DNA of 64,000 bases, taken from assembly GCA_035633215.1 (NCBI GenBank), contig DASQFI010000032.1, positions 186,001 through 250,000 of the forward strand, read 5' to 3'. This DNA comes from DASQFI01 sp035633215. Its GTDB lineage: Bacteria; Acidobacteriota; Vicinamibacteria; Vicinamibacterales; SCN-69-37. Under the pieces are notes generated by a model. That model had not been told where the DNA came from. It ran no database searches and saw only the letters and a program-made list of their open reading frames with translations. Shown in pieces: positions 51,966 to 63,672 of the stretch. Numbering within the stretch: position 1 is the stretch's first letter; every line of letters begins with the position of its first letter. The translations under genes were made by a program, and so were the position numbers.

Positions 51966-53218
51966 ATGATCTCTTCAGTGAGGGGTACCCACGACATCCT
52001 GCCGGGTGAAGTGGAGAAATGGCAGTACGTCGAGCGCATGGCACGCGATCTGTGCGGCCGCTACGGGTACGTCGAGATCCGCACGCCGATCATCGAGCGG
52101 GAAGAGCTCTTCGCCAAAGGGACGGGCGCGACGACCGACATCGTGCAGAAGGAGATGTACACCTTCACCGACAAGGGCGGTGAACGGATCGCGCTTCGGC
52201 CCGAGGCCACGCCCAGCATGGTCCGCGCCTACGTCGAGCATGCCCTCGAGCAGGCGCTGCCGGTCGTCAAGCTCTTCACGATGGGGCCGATGTTCCGGCA
52301 CGAACGGCCGCAGAAGGGGCGGTATCGGCAGTTCCATCAGCTCAACGTCGAGGTGTTCGGGCAGAACGACCCGGCGATCGACGCCGAGGTCATCGATCTG
52401 GCGTGGAGTCTCGTCGCGACGCTGGGCATCGCGCGAGCCGAGCTCGTCATCAACTCGGTCGGCTGCGCCGCCTGCCGTCCGCGTTTTCAGGAAGCGCTGC
52501 TCGCAGCCCTGGGCGACGATCTCCCGAAGCTCTGCGAGGACTGTCAGCGCCGAGCCAGGACGAATCCGCTGCGTCTCTACGACTGCAAGGTCGAAGCCGA
52601 TCAACCGATCATCGATCGTCTGCCGCACTCGGTCGACTACCTCTGCGAGCCCTGCGCGACGCATTTCGCCGGCGTCAAGGCCCAGCTGGACGGGTGGGAC
52701 ATCCCCTGGCGGATCTCGCACCGTCTCGTGCGCGGCCTCGACTACTACACGCGCACGACGTTCGAGATCCTGGGCGAGACGCTCGGCGCGCAGAACGCGA
52801 TCCTCGGCGGCGGCAGATACGACGGCCTCGTCAAGGATCTTGGCGGGCCGGACCGAACAGGCATCGGCTTTGCGGCCGGTCTCGAGCGCCTCGTGCTGGC
52901 GCTGCCGGAGGGCCGGGCCGAGCCGCCGCCGGCACGCACCTTCGTCGTCGCGATTGGCGACGACGGCCGCGCGGAGGCGCTCCGGCTCCTCCGCGAGCTG
53001 CGCCAGGCCGGACTCGCGGCGCAGATGGAGCTCGACTCGCGCGGGATGAAATCGCAGATGAAGCGTGCCGACCGGCTTCAGGCGCGCATCGCGCTCATCG
53101 TCGGCGGCGACGAGCTCGCACGAGGCGAGGTCACGCTCCGCGACATGCGGACCGGCGAGCAGCGATCGGTACCGCGCGCCGGGGCGATCGATGCGGCACG
53201 GGCGGCACTTCAGACACA

Positions 53219-53222
<4 letters not shown>
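51966..53222 (+). CDS. hisS: Histidyl-tRNA synthetase
   Basis: 418 residues, class II. VRGTHDILPG at the N terminus; motif 2 FRHERPQKGRYRQFHQLNVEVFG; the HisA signature VRGLDYYTRTTFEIL; GGRYDGLV; motif 3 GIGFAAGLERL; and the C-terminal anticodon domain. A Cys-rich stretch (GCAACRPR, LCEDC, LCEPCATHF) between motifs 2 and 3 is usual for this HisRS group. It overlaps aspS by 4 nt (ATGA). No SD was found because the upstream DNA is the repeat array. Confidence 0.96.
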
Positions 53223-54980
<1,758 letters not shown>

Positions 54981-54988
<8 letters not shown>

Positions 54989-55922
54989 CCGTGGTCGCCT
55001 CGGCATCGATCTCGGCGGCACCAAGATCGCCGCGGTCGTGCTCGACGAGGGCGGCGGCATCTCCTGGGAAGCGCGTGTGCCGACGCCGCGCGACGACTAC
55101 GACGGCACGATCGAAGCGGTCGCATCGCTCGTCGCCACCGGCGAGGCGGCCGTGCGGCAGCCGTGCTCGGTCGGCATCGGCATCCCCGGCGCGATCTCGC
55201 CGGCCACGGGGCTGGTTCGCAACGCGAATTCCACCTGGCTGATCGGACACCCGCTTCACCAGGACCTCGAACGGCGTCTCGGCCGGCCCATTCGTCTCGC
55301 GAACGACGCGAACTGTCTGGCGGTTTCGGAGGCGACGGACGGAGCAGGCACGGGCGCCGACGTGGTCTTTGGCGTGATTCTCGGGACCGGCGTCGGCGGG
55401 GGACTGGTCGTCGGCGGGCGCGTGGTGACGGGCGTGAATGCGATCGCCGGCGAGTGGGGCCACAATCCGATTCCGTGGCCCGATGACGACGAGCGTGCGG
55501 GTCCGGCATGCTATTGCGGCAGGCGCGGCTGCATCGAGACGTTCCTCTCGGGCCCTGGACTGGCCGTCGACTTCTACCGGAGGTCAGGCCGCTCGACGCG
55601 CGCCGAGGACGTCGTCGCGCGCGCGGACGCCGGCGAGGAGTCGGCTGTCGCTGCACTGGCGGCCTGGGAGCGGCGCCTGGCCAAGTCGCTCGCCAGCGTC
55701 ATCAACGTCATTGATCCGGACGTCATCGTCGTCGGCGGCGGTCTGTCGCGGATCGCGCGTCTCTATGACGGCGTGCGGGCGCACTGGGGCGACTGGGTTT
55801 TCTCCGATCGCGTGGAGACGCGAATCGTGCCCGCCAAATATGGGGATGCCAGCGGCGTCCGCGGCGCCGCCAGGCTCTGGACGAGTCTTGTCCGGGGGAC
55901 TTCGTCCCGCCGGACCCCCTAG
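54981..55922 (+). CDS. ROK-family sugar kinase (glucokinase/fructokinase-like)
   Basis: 313 residues. The ATP phosphate loop LGIDLGGTKIAAVVLD; the catalytic region IRLANDANCLAVSEA; VILGTGVGGGLVV; the sugar-binding/zinc segment GEWGHNPIPWP with CYCGRRGCIETFLSG; and the C-terminal DVIVVGGGLSR. It phosphorylates glucose, fructose or an amino sugar. It starts 8 nt inside aspS. The last ~10 residues (GTSSRRTP) and the stop are encoded by repeat family 2, so the native C terminus may have been altered. Confidence 0.9.
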
Positions 55923-55970
55923 CGCCGTCGCTCGCGGGGACCCCTCTGATCCCCGCTCCGCTCCGGCGGG
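55889..55970. repeat. GC-rich palindromic repeat family 2 (copy 3, opposite strand)
   Basis: GTCCGGGGGACTTCGTCCC, then the GGACCCCCTAGCG and CTCGCGGGGACCCC core, then CCCCGCTCCGCTCC. It is read in the opposite orientation to copies 1, 2 and 4. It overlaps the 3' end of the ROK kinase gene and extends into the gap before phoH. Confidence 0.75.
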
Positions 55971-56015
55971 CCGCGCCTGTGGCGCGGCTGACCGTGCTAC
56001 CCTCGAAGGCACCTG

Positions 56016-56987
<972 letters not shown>

Positions 56988-57260
56988 AATCTGTAATCTG
57001 GGAATCTGGAATCTGATCCGAAATCGGGGAATCGGAGAATCTGGAATCTATCTGGAGATCTGAAGTCTATCGGGGATCTGGAGCCTGGAATCGCGGAATC
57101 TATCGAGCAATCTGGAAGCTGGAATCCGGGATCGCTCCCGATTGCCCGATTCCTGGATCGCAGATTCCGGATAGATTCCAGATTGCCGGATAGACTCCAG
57201 ATTCCCCGATTCCAGAGTGCGGATGAAGATTGCAGATTCCCAGATTGCAGATCTCAGATG
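56988..57260. repeat. Large inverted array (GAATCTG/CAGATTC units) between phoH and ybeY
   Basis: The left half has GAAATCTG, TAATCTGG, GAATCTGG, GAATCTGA and many variants including TCTATCTGG and CTGGAATC. From ~57130 the orientation flips to CAGATTCC, AGATTCCAGATTGCC and further AGATT variants to 57260. It is the longest repeat in the window (over 250 nt) and splits phoH from ybeY, which are usually adjacent or overlapping. It accounts for the 305-bp gap. Confidence 0.88.
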
Positions 57261-57292
57261 ACCATCGCCCGCGGCGTCGATCGCGCGTAGTC

Positions 57293-57775
57293 ATGGCCAC
57301 CACCCCTGGGCGTCGCCTAAAGGTGGCCGTCACCGACGCGCGGGGGCGCGCGACGGCCGCGGGCGGACTCGGGCCCTGGCTCGAGCGCGCCGCGCCCGCG
57401 AAGGCGCGGGGCGTGGTGGTCGTGGCGCTGGTGAGCGACGAGACGATGCGCCGGCTGAACCGGCACTACCGCGGCCTCGACACCGCCACCGACGTCCTGT
57501 CCTTTCCCGCCGATCCCACCCCCGGGACCGGATCGGCCCGTCTGCTGGGCGATCTGGCGATTGCCACCGGCGTGGCGGCCCGCCAGGCCCGGCAGGAAGG
57601 CCATTCCCGGTCCCAGGAACTGCGTATTCTGGCCCTGCACGGGCTGTTGCACCTCTTGGGCTACGATCACGAGACCGACCTGGGTGATATGACAAGACTG
57701 GAAGAGCGCCTGCGGCGCCGGGCGGGTCTGCCCATCGGCCTCATCGGCCGTGCCCGGCGGGCGGGCCCGCGATGA
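57293..57775 (+). CDS. ybeY: Endoribonuclease YbeY
   Basis: 160 residues from ATG 57293. The zinc-binding site HGLLHLLGYDH (H-x3-H-x5-H) is complete, with LNRHYRGLDTATDVLSFP and ARLLGDLAIA conserved. YbeY processes 16S rRNA 3' ends and degrades defective ribosomes. The frame extends upstream to 57230 through repeat DNA, but those residues are not conserved. It overlaps the CorC-like gene by 4 nt (ATGA). Confidence 0.93.
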   Translation: MATTPGRRLKVAVTDARGRATAAGGLGPWLERAAPAKARGVVVVALVSDETMRRLNRHYRGLDTATDVLSFPADPTPGTGSARLLGDLAIATGVAARQARQEGHSRSQELRILALHGLLHLLGYDHETDLGDMTRLEERLRRRAGLPIGLIGRARRAGPR

Positions 57776-59004
57776 ACCCGCTCGTCGCGATTGTCCTGGT
57801 CCTCTCGGTGCTGGCGCTGATGTTCTTCGCGCTGGTCGAGATGGCGTTCGCTCTGCTCATGCGCCTGCCGCAACGGCTGGAGGCCGAGCGGGAGAGCGAG
57901 GGCGACGGCCTGGCCGCGTATCTGGACGACCCGCTGAAGTTTTTCGTCCCGGCACGAGTGATGCGCGGCATGCTGCTCGTGCTCGTCATCGTCCTGCTCG
58001 CGCAGTCGTTCGACCGGGGATGGATGGGCGGCATCGTCCAGTTTGCCATCGGCCTGGGCATCGCGATCGGTGTCGGCCAGATCGTTCCGGCGGTCATCGT
58101 CCGCCGCGCACCGGAGCGCGTCCTCGAGTTCCTGCTGCCGGCGTTTACCTTGGTCGCAAACGCCCTCGGCCCGCTCACCGCGATGATCATCGGCTTCCTG
58201 GGGCCGGCGCATCGGCCGTCGGGCGACGCACCCGCGGGCCAGCCTGTCCAGGAGACCACGCCGGTCGAGCCTGACGCGCCGCGCGCAGACGAGAGCCGGC
58301 TCCTGCGATCGGTCGTCGACTTCGGCGACACGCTCGTGCGGGAAGTCATGACGCCGCGTCCGGATATCGTCGCGATCCGGGCCGACGCGACCGTGGACGA
58401 TCTCAGGCGGCTCGTGCAGGAACAGGAGTACTCGCGGCTGCCGGTCTTCACGGACAACCTCGACAACATCGTCGGGCTCGTCGTCGTGAAGGATCTGATT
58501 CAGATGATCGACCCGCCGTCGGGTCAGCGCCGGGTCTCCGAGATCATGCGGCCAGCGGCGTTCGTGCCCGAGACCAAGCGCGTGGCCGACGTCCTGCGCG
58601 AGTTTCAGACCGGCAGATTCCAGCTGGCCATCGTCGTGGACGAATACGGCGGCACGGCCGGACTCGTCACGGTCGAGGACGTCGTCGAGGAGCTGGTCGG
58701 CGAGATTCGCGACGAATACGATCTCGAAGCCGAGCCGGTCGTGCGCGAAACCGGCGACAGCTACGTGTTCAGCGGCAAGGTCGCGATCGGTGAAATGGTC
58801 GATCGGCTCGGGCTGCAGATCGACGACGGCGGATTCGAGACGGTCGGCGGCTACGTGCTCACGCGGGTCGGCCGCGTGCCGGCGGTGGGGGAGCGCTTCG
58901 CGATCGACGGACTCGACGTCGAGATCCTCGAGGCCGAACGGCGGCGCATTCACAAGGTCCGGCTGCGGAAACTGCCGACTCACGCGGCCGAAGGCGCGAT
59001 GTGA
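57772..59004 (+). CDS. CorC/CNNM-type membrane protein with CBS pair
   Basis: 410 residues. The N-terminal transmembrane domain (DUF21/CNNM, about four segments to residue ~140) is followed by two CBS domains (VREVMTPRPDIVAIRADATVDDLRRLVQ and VSEIMRPAAFVPETKRVADVLREFQ) and a C-terminal CorC_HlyC domain (VGEIRDEYD..FETVGGYVLTRVGRVPAVGERF). The family is linked to magnesium/cobalt efflux. It is co-transcribed with ybeY and era, an order seen widely in bacteria. Confidence 0.92.
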   Translation: MNPLVAIVLVLSVLALMFFALVEMAFALLMRLPQRLEAERESEGDGLAAYLDDPLKFFVPARVMRGMLLVLVIVLLAQSFDRGWMGGIVQFAIGLGIAIGVGQIVPAVIVRRAPERVLEFLLPAFTLVANALGPLTAMIIGFLGPAHRPSGDAPAGQPVQETTPVEPDAPRADESRLLRSVVDFGDTLVREVMTPRPDIVAIRADATVDDLRRLVQEQEYSRLPVFTDNLDNIVGLVVVKDLIQMIDPPSGQRRVSEIMRPAAFVPETKRVADVLREFQTGRFQLAIVVDEYGGTAGLVTVEDVVEELVGEIRDEYDLEAEPVVRETGDSYVFSGKVAIGEMVDRLGLQIDDGGFETVGGYVLTRVGRVPAVGERFAIDGLDVEILEAERRRIHKVRLRKLPTHAAEGAM

Positions 59005-59891
59005 AAGCCGGGTTCGTCTCGCTCGTCGGCCGGCCGAACGCCGGCAAGTCGACGCTTCTCAATCGCTTCGTCGGACAGAAAGTCGCGATCGTCTCGGACA
59101 AGCCCCAGACGACCCGCCATCGCATCCTCGGGGTCAAGAACGGACCCGAGGGCCAGATCGTCTTCATCGACACGCCGGGGATTCACAAACCGCTTCACCG
59201 AATGAACCGGCGGATGGTCGATGCGGCGGTGGGCACGCTGCGCGAGGTGGACCTGGCCGTGCTCGTGATCGATGCCACGCTCAGGCCGGGCAGCGGCGAT
59301 CGGTTCGTGCTCGATCTGCTCGAGCAGAGCTCCGTGGCCGCCATTCTCGCGCTGAACAAGGTCGATACCGTCCGCAAACCACAGCTGCTGCCGCTCATCG
59401 ACTACCACGCGAAGGCGTTCGCGTTCAAAGCGATCGTGCCGATTTCCGCGCTGACGGGGGACGGCGTGAGCGCGCTCGAGCGGGAGATTCTGGGCGCCCT
59501 GCCGGAGGGCGAGGCGCTCTATCCGGACGACTACCTGACCGATCAGACCGAACGCCGATTGGCCGCGGAGCTGATTCGCGAAAAAGTGCTGGCGCACACG
59601 CGTGAGGAGCTGCCGTACACGACAGCGGTGCTCATCGATCAGTTCGAGGAGGCGACCGAGGGCGCGCCCACGCGGATCTTCGCGTCCATCCTCGTCGATC
59701 GCGACTCCCAGAAGCCGATCGTCGTGGGCCGGCAAGGCGAGATGATCAAGCGCATCGGCATCGAGGCGCGCCGCGATCTCGAGGCTATGCTCGACGGCCG
59801 GGTGTATCTCGATCTGCACGTCAAGGTCCGCGAGCGATGGCGCGACGACGATCGGCTGCTGAACGAGCTGGGTCTCGGGCCGTCGCGTTGA
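59001..59891 (+). CDS. era: GTPase Era
   Basis: 296 residues. G1 GRPNAGKST, G3 DTPG, G4 NKVD and a G5-like SALTGDGV motif define the Ras-like domain. The C-terminal KH domain has IREKVLAHTREELPYT and GRQGEMIKRIGIEARRDLEAMLDGRVYLDLHVKV. Era binds 16S rRNA and is required for 30S maturation, consistent with ybeY and phoH upstream. The start is GTG 59001, overlapping the CorC-like stop (GTGA). Confidence 0.96.
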   Translation: MKAGFVSLVGRPNAGKSTLLNRFVGQKVAIVSDKPQTTRHRILGVKNGPEGQIVFIDTPGIHKPLHRMNRRMVDAAVGTLREVDLAVLVIDATLRPGSGDRFVLDLLEQSSVAAILALNKVDTVRKPQLLPLIDYHAKAFAFKAIVPISALTGDGVSALEREILGALPEGEALYPDDYLTDQTERRLAAELIREKVLAHTREELPYTTAVLIDQFEEATEGAPTRIFASILVDRDSQKPIVVGRQGEMIKRIGIEARRDLEAMLDGRVYLDLHVKVRERWRDDDRLLNELGLGPSR

Positions 59892-59950
59892 CAGATTGAC
59901 ACAACGCGGCTGATAGAATGGTTTTGGCGCGCCGCGCGCATTTCGAAACG

Positions 59951-60085
59951 TCGCTGGGATCGGGGTCGCTGGGATCGGGCAAGTAGCAGCGAGCGAGCTG
60001 AGCGAGCGAGCCCACGCGAGCGGAGCGGGGCGAAGGGGCCCCGCGAGCGAGCGTGTAAGGGGTCCGGGGACGAAGTCCCCGGATC
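59951..60085. repeat. Direct 14-nt repeat and GC-rich palindromic repeat family 2 (copy 4)
   Basis: GTCGCTGGGATCGG occurs twice (59951-59979), followed by a GAGC/GAGCGAGCGAG run. The family 2 core then appears, GGGGCCCCGCGAGCGAGCG to 60056, with the terminal hairpin GTCCGGGGACGAAGTCCCCGGAT to 60085 (stem GGGGAC/GTCCCC). This is the most complete copy. It accounts for most of the 266-bp gap between era and the glycosyltransferase. A possible TTGACA at 59888-59893 lacks a well-spaced -10. Confidence 0.8.
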
Positions 60086-60157
60086 AACGAATAGATCAGG
60101 AATCACCCCTCGTACCGGCGGGCTCCCTCGGTTCAATGGTGTTTGGGGAGGCACGTC

Positions 60158-61225
60158 GTGCGCATTGCTCAGGTTTCACCGCTCTATGAAAGCGTGCCGC
60201 CGCAGTATTACGGCGGCACGGAGCGGGTCGTGCATTTCTTGACGGAAGAACTCGTGCGCCAGGGGCATGACGTCACGCTGTTTGCCAGCGGCGACTCGGT
60301 CACGCAGGCGCGGCTGGTGGCGATGTGCCCGCACTCGCTCCGGCGCGATCCCACGTCGGTGGATGCGCTCGCGCATCACCTGCTGATGCTCGAGCGCGTG
60401 TTTCGAGCGGCCGACGAGTTCGACGTCCTGCACTTCCACATCGACTATCTGCACTTCCCGTTGAGCCGCCGCGCGGGCCGGCCCAACGTCACCACGCTGC
60501 ACGGCCGGCTCGACATCGCGGACCTGCCGCCGCTCTATCGCGAGTTCCACGACATGCCGCTCGTCTCGATCTCCGATGCGCAGCGGGAGCCGCTGCCGGA
60601 AGGGCGATGGTTGACGACGATCCACCACGGGCTGCCGGCCGATCTGTTGACGCTGGAAGAGCGGCCTGGCGACTACCTGGCGTTTCTCGGACGTATCTCG
60701 CCCGAGAAGCGGGTCGATCGGGCGATCGAGATCGCGCGCCTGGCCGGGTGGCCGATCCGAATCGCGGCAAAGATCGACGCGGCGGACCAGGCGTACTTCG
60801 ATCAGGAGATCGCGCCGCTGTTCGAGCTGCCGTTCGTCGAGTACATCGGCGAGATCAGCGAGACCGAAAAACAGGCGTTCCTCGGCGGCGCCCGTGCGCT
60901 GCTGTTCCCGATCGACTGGATGGAGCCGTTCGGCCTGGTCATGATCGAGGCCATGGCGTGCGGGACCCCGGTGATCGCGTGGCCGGGCGGCTCGGTGACC
61001 GAGGTGCTGGAGCACGGCGTGACCGGCTTCATTGTCGAGACGATCGACGACGCCGTGAAGGCGACGCGCGCGATCGACACGCTCGGCCGGCGGCAGGTCC
61101 GCGAGGTCTTCGATCGCCGGTTCACCGCCGCGCGCATGGCGCGCGACTACGTCGCGGTGTACGAGACGCTGCTCTCCGATCACGCCTCGCCGCCGCAGAC
61201 GCGCCGTCCGGCCCGGGTGGCGTGA
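60158..61225 (+). CDS. GT4-family glycosyltransferase
   Basis: 355 residues from GTG 60158 (MRIAQVSPLYESVPPQYYGGTERVVHFLTEELVRQGHDVTLFASG), with GGGGAGG just upstream. GT-B fold: YLAFLGRISPEKRVDRAIEIARLAG and the C-terminal E-x7-E motif in EPFGLVMIEAMACGTPVIAWPGGSVTEV. It transfers a sugar from a nucleotide donor. It is adjacent to a glycogen-debranching-type hydrolase (1-nt gap), a pair found together in several phyla, so an alpha-glucan role is likely. The acceptor is unknown. Confidence 0.88.
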   Translation: MRIAQVSPLYESVPPQYYGGTERVVHFLTEELVRQGHDVTLFASGDSVTQARLVAMCPHSLRRDPTSVDALAHHLLMLERVFRAADEFDVLHFHIDYLHFPLSRRAGRPNVTTLHGRLDIADLPPLYREFHDMPLVSISDAQREPLPEGRWLTTIHHGLPADLLTLEERPGDYLAFLGRISPEKRVDRAIEIARLAGWPIRIAAKIDAADQAYFDQEIAPLFELPFVEYIGEISETEKQAFLGGARALLFPIDWMEPFGLVMIEAMACGTPVIAWPGGSVTEVLEHGVTGFIVETIDDAVKATRAIDTLGRRQVREVFDRRFTAARMARDYVAVYETLLSDHASPPQTRRPARVA

Positions 61226-61226
61226 C

Positions 61227-63416
61227 GTGGCGTCGAAGGTGCCAGCCCGGGCGGGGAGCGTCGCGACCGACACCGAGCCGTACTACATCCTGACGACCTC
61301 GGCGTTCGCCGATGATCAGGACCTCGTTCTCAAGGAAGGCGACACCTTCGGGGTGTTCGACCGCAGCGGCGACATCCGCCCGATCGGTCTCGCCGAGGAG
61401 GGCCTGTACCACGAAGGCACGCGCCATCTCTCGCGGCTCTCGCTCCGGTTCGGACGGCAGCCACCGCTGCTGCTGAGCTCGGCGATCAAGCAGGACAACG
61501 CCCTCATCGCGGTCGATCTCACGAACCTCGACATCTTCGAGGAGGCCGACCTGACGATCCCGCGCGGCACCCTTCACGTCTCGCGCGTGATGGTGGTCTG
61601 GGACGGCGTCCTGTATCAGCGCTTCACGCTCCGCAATTACGGCCTGGCGGACATCGCGACGCCGTTCGTGGTCGGGTTCGACGCGGATTTCGCGGACATC
61701 TTCGAGGTGCGCGGCACCCGCCGCGCGCGCCGCGGCACCAAGCTGCCGGCCGACGTCGGCCCCGACAGCGTCGTGCTCGCCTATCAGGGCCTGGACGGGC
61801 TCACGCGCCGCACCCGCATCGCCATTCAGCCCGCGCCGGAAACGTTGACCGAGACGGAAGCCAGGACGAACGTCGTGCTGGCGCCGCGCGCCGAGGAGAG
61901 CTTCCTCGTGACGTTTGCCTGCGAGCACGACCACGCGTCGCGCAATCGCGTCAGCTTTGGCGCGGCGCTCGGGACCGCGACGGACACGCTCGCGCGTCGC
62001 CGGGCGCAGAACTGCGACATCGAGACGTCCAACGAGCAGTTCAACGAGTGGCTCTGCCGCAGCCTGGCCGACCTCTCGATGATGACGACAGACACGGCGG
62101 AGGGGCCGTATCCGTACGCCGGCGTGCCCTGGTTCAGCACGCCGTTCGGCCGGGACGGCATCATCACCGCGCTTTCCTGCCTCTGGATGAATCCGTCGAT
62201 GGCGGCCGGGGTGCTGAAGTATCTCGCGGCGACCCAGGCGACCGCGACGAATCCCCTGAGGGACGCCCAGCCCGGCAAGATTCTGCATGAGGCGCGGACC
62301 GGCGAGATGGCGGCGCTCGGCGAGATTCCCTTCGGCCAGTACTACGGCAGTCACGACGCGACGCCGCTCTTCGTCATGCTCGCCGACGCCTACTTCGAGC
62401 GGACGGGCGATCGTCCGCTGGTCGAGGCGATTTGGCCGAACATTCGAGCCGCCGTGCGCTGGATCGAACATGACGGCGATCTCGACGGCGACGGCTTCGT
62501 CGAATACCAGCGCCGATCGCCCACCGGCCTGATTCACCAGGGCTGGAAGGACTCGAACGACTCCGTGTTTCACGCCGACGGGCGCACGGCCGAGGGCCCG
62601 ATCGCGCTCTGCGAGATTCAGGCGTACGTCTATGGGGCCTGGCGCGGGGCGGCGCGGCTGGCCGTGGGGTTGGGATTCGAAGACGAGGCGGCCGCCTTCT
62701 CGGCGAAAGCCGAGGCGCTTCGCCACAAATTTGCGAGCGAGTTCTGGTGCCCCGAGATCAGCAGCTACGCGCTCGCGCTCGACGGAGAAAAGCGGCGCTG
62801 CGCCGTGCGCGCCTCCAACGCCGGCCACGTGCTGCTGACGGATCTCGCCGATGCGGAACGCGCCAGACTGGTCGCGCGGACGCTCCTGTCGGCCGAGGGC
62901 TTCTCCGGCTGGGGCATTCGCACGGTGGCCGACACCGAAGCGCGCTACAACCCGATGTCGTACCACAACGGCTCGATCTGGCCGCACGACAACGCGCTCA
63001 TCGCGGCCGGCTTCGCGCGCCACGGCCTGTCGGACGCCGCGCTCAGCGTGCTCGCCGGGCTCTTCGACGCGAGCATCTTCATGAACCTCCATCGGCTGCC
63101 TGAGCTCTTCTGCGGCTTTCCGCGGCGGACGGCCGAGAGTCCGACGCTCTACCCGGTGGCGTGCAACCCACAGGCGTGGGCCTCGGCCTCCGTGTTTCTC
63201 CTCCTGCAGTCCACGCTGGGTCTCCAAATCAGCGCCAGCGAGCGCACCGTGCGGTTCTCGCGCGGACGGCTGCCCGAGTTCCTCGAGCAGGTCCGGGTCC
63301 TCAATCTTCGAGTGCTGGATGTCTCCATCGATCTTCAAATCGAACGGCATCACGATGATGTGGGGATTCGGGTCCTGCGGAGGGAGGGGGATGTGGAGAT
63401 CGTTTCGATCAAGTGA
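61227..63416 (+). CDS. Glycogen-debranching-type amylo-alpha-1,6-glucosidase (six-hairpin glycosidase)
   Basis: 729 residues from GTG 61227. The N-terminal beta domain (LTTSAFADDQDLVLKEGDTFGVFDRSGDIRPIG..GLYHEGTRHLSRL) is the bacterial debranching-enzyme N domain. The C-terminal (alpha/alpha)6 barrel has GVPWFSTPFGRDGIITALSCLWMNP with a catalytic Asp, LIHQGWKDSNDSVFH and MSYHNGSIWPHDNALIAAGFARHGL. It would release glucose from alpha-1,6 branches or hydrolyse related glucans. It is coupled to the GT4 gene. With GlgC at 8.7-9.9 kb it suggests glycogen or a related storage glucan. Confidence 0.9.
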   Translation: MASKVPARAGSVATDTEPYYILTTSAFADDQDLVLKEGDTFGVFDRSGDIRPIGLAEEGLYHEGTRHLSRLSLRFGRQPPLLLSSAIKQDNALIAVDLTNLDIFEEADLTIPRGTLHVSRVMVVWDGVLYQRFTLRNYGLADIATPFVVGFDADFADIFEVRGTRRARRGTKLPADVGPDSVVLAYQGLDGLTRRTRIAIQPAPETLTETEARTNVVLAPRAEESFLVTFACEHDHASRNRVSFGAALGTATDTLARRRAQNCDIETSNEQFNEWLCRSLADLSMMTTDTAEGPYPYAGVPWFSTPFGRDGIITALSCLWMNPSMAAGVLKYLAATQATATNPLRDAQPGKILHEARTGEMAALGEIPFGQYYGSHDATPLFVMLADAYFERTGDRPLVEAIWPNIRAAVRWIEHDGDLDGDGFVEYQRRSPTGLIHQGWKDSNDSVFHADGRTAEGPIALCEIQAYVYGAWRGAARLAVGLGFEDEAAAFSAKAEALRHKFASEFWCPEISSYALALDGEKRRCAVRASNAGHVLLTDLADAERARLVARTLLSAEGFSGWGIRTVADTEARYNPMSYHNGSIWPHDNALIAAGFARHGLSDAALSVLAGLFDASIFMNLHRLPELFCGFPRRTAESPTLYPVACNPQAWASASVFLLLQSTLGLQISASERTVRFSRGRLPEFLEQVRVLNLRVLDVSIDLQIERHHDDVGIRVLRREGDVEIVSIK

Positions 63417-63672
63417 CGGGAGGTCGAAAGGCTCAACGGCGCAAAGGCGAAAAAGGGCGCAGTGCCCACTCTGACGACAGCCGCCGCCGCTATTACCGCG
63501 TCACGAAGAGTCCCTCGTCCGCTCGGCGGTCTTCGGCTGGCAGTCATTCAGCGCCAGCAACCGTACTTCATCGTCAGTTCCGTACTTCTGCGAAGCTCTA
63601 AATCCTTATTTCCCAAGCTACAATAGGGAGATCCAGCTCCCTCCAGGAGCGGTCGCATAGGGTTCAGACTAA
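63417..63672. other. Intergenic region before mgtE with a -10 candidate and small hairpin
   Basis: It holds loose GGCTCAA/GGCGCAAAGGCG units (63427-63448), nothing recognisable to ~63600, then TACAAT (63619-63624) and a short hairpin GGGAG/CTCCC (63626-63641). The leader to the mgtE ATG would be ~42 nt. I do not see the conserved blocks of an M-box or ykkC riboswitch. No SD precedes the ATG. Confidence 0.45.

Noticed and set aside
56988..57260. CRISPR array
   Set aside because: Units are 7-9 nt, degenerate and contiguous, with no regular spacers or cas genes nearby.
59888..59920. Strong promoter after era (TTGACA .. TAGAAT)
   Set aside because: The two TTGACA-like boxes give spacings of 20 and 12 bp to TAGAAT, neither acceptable, and the next gene is over 200 nt away behind a repeat.
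61122..63353. A 743-codon minus-strand open frame opposite the debranching enzyme
   Set aside because: The product is Arg/Glu/Val/Gly-rich with no domain and mirrors the codon bias of the opposite strand, which encodes a full glycosidase.
63626..63672. Magnesium riboswitch (M-box) before mgtE
   Set aside because: Only a 5-bp hairpin and ~42 nt of leader are available, far too short for an M-box, and no conserved core is seen.
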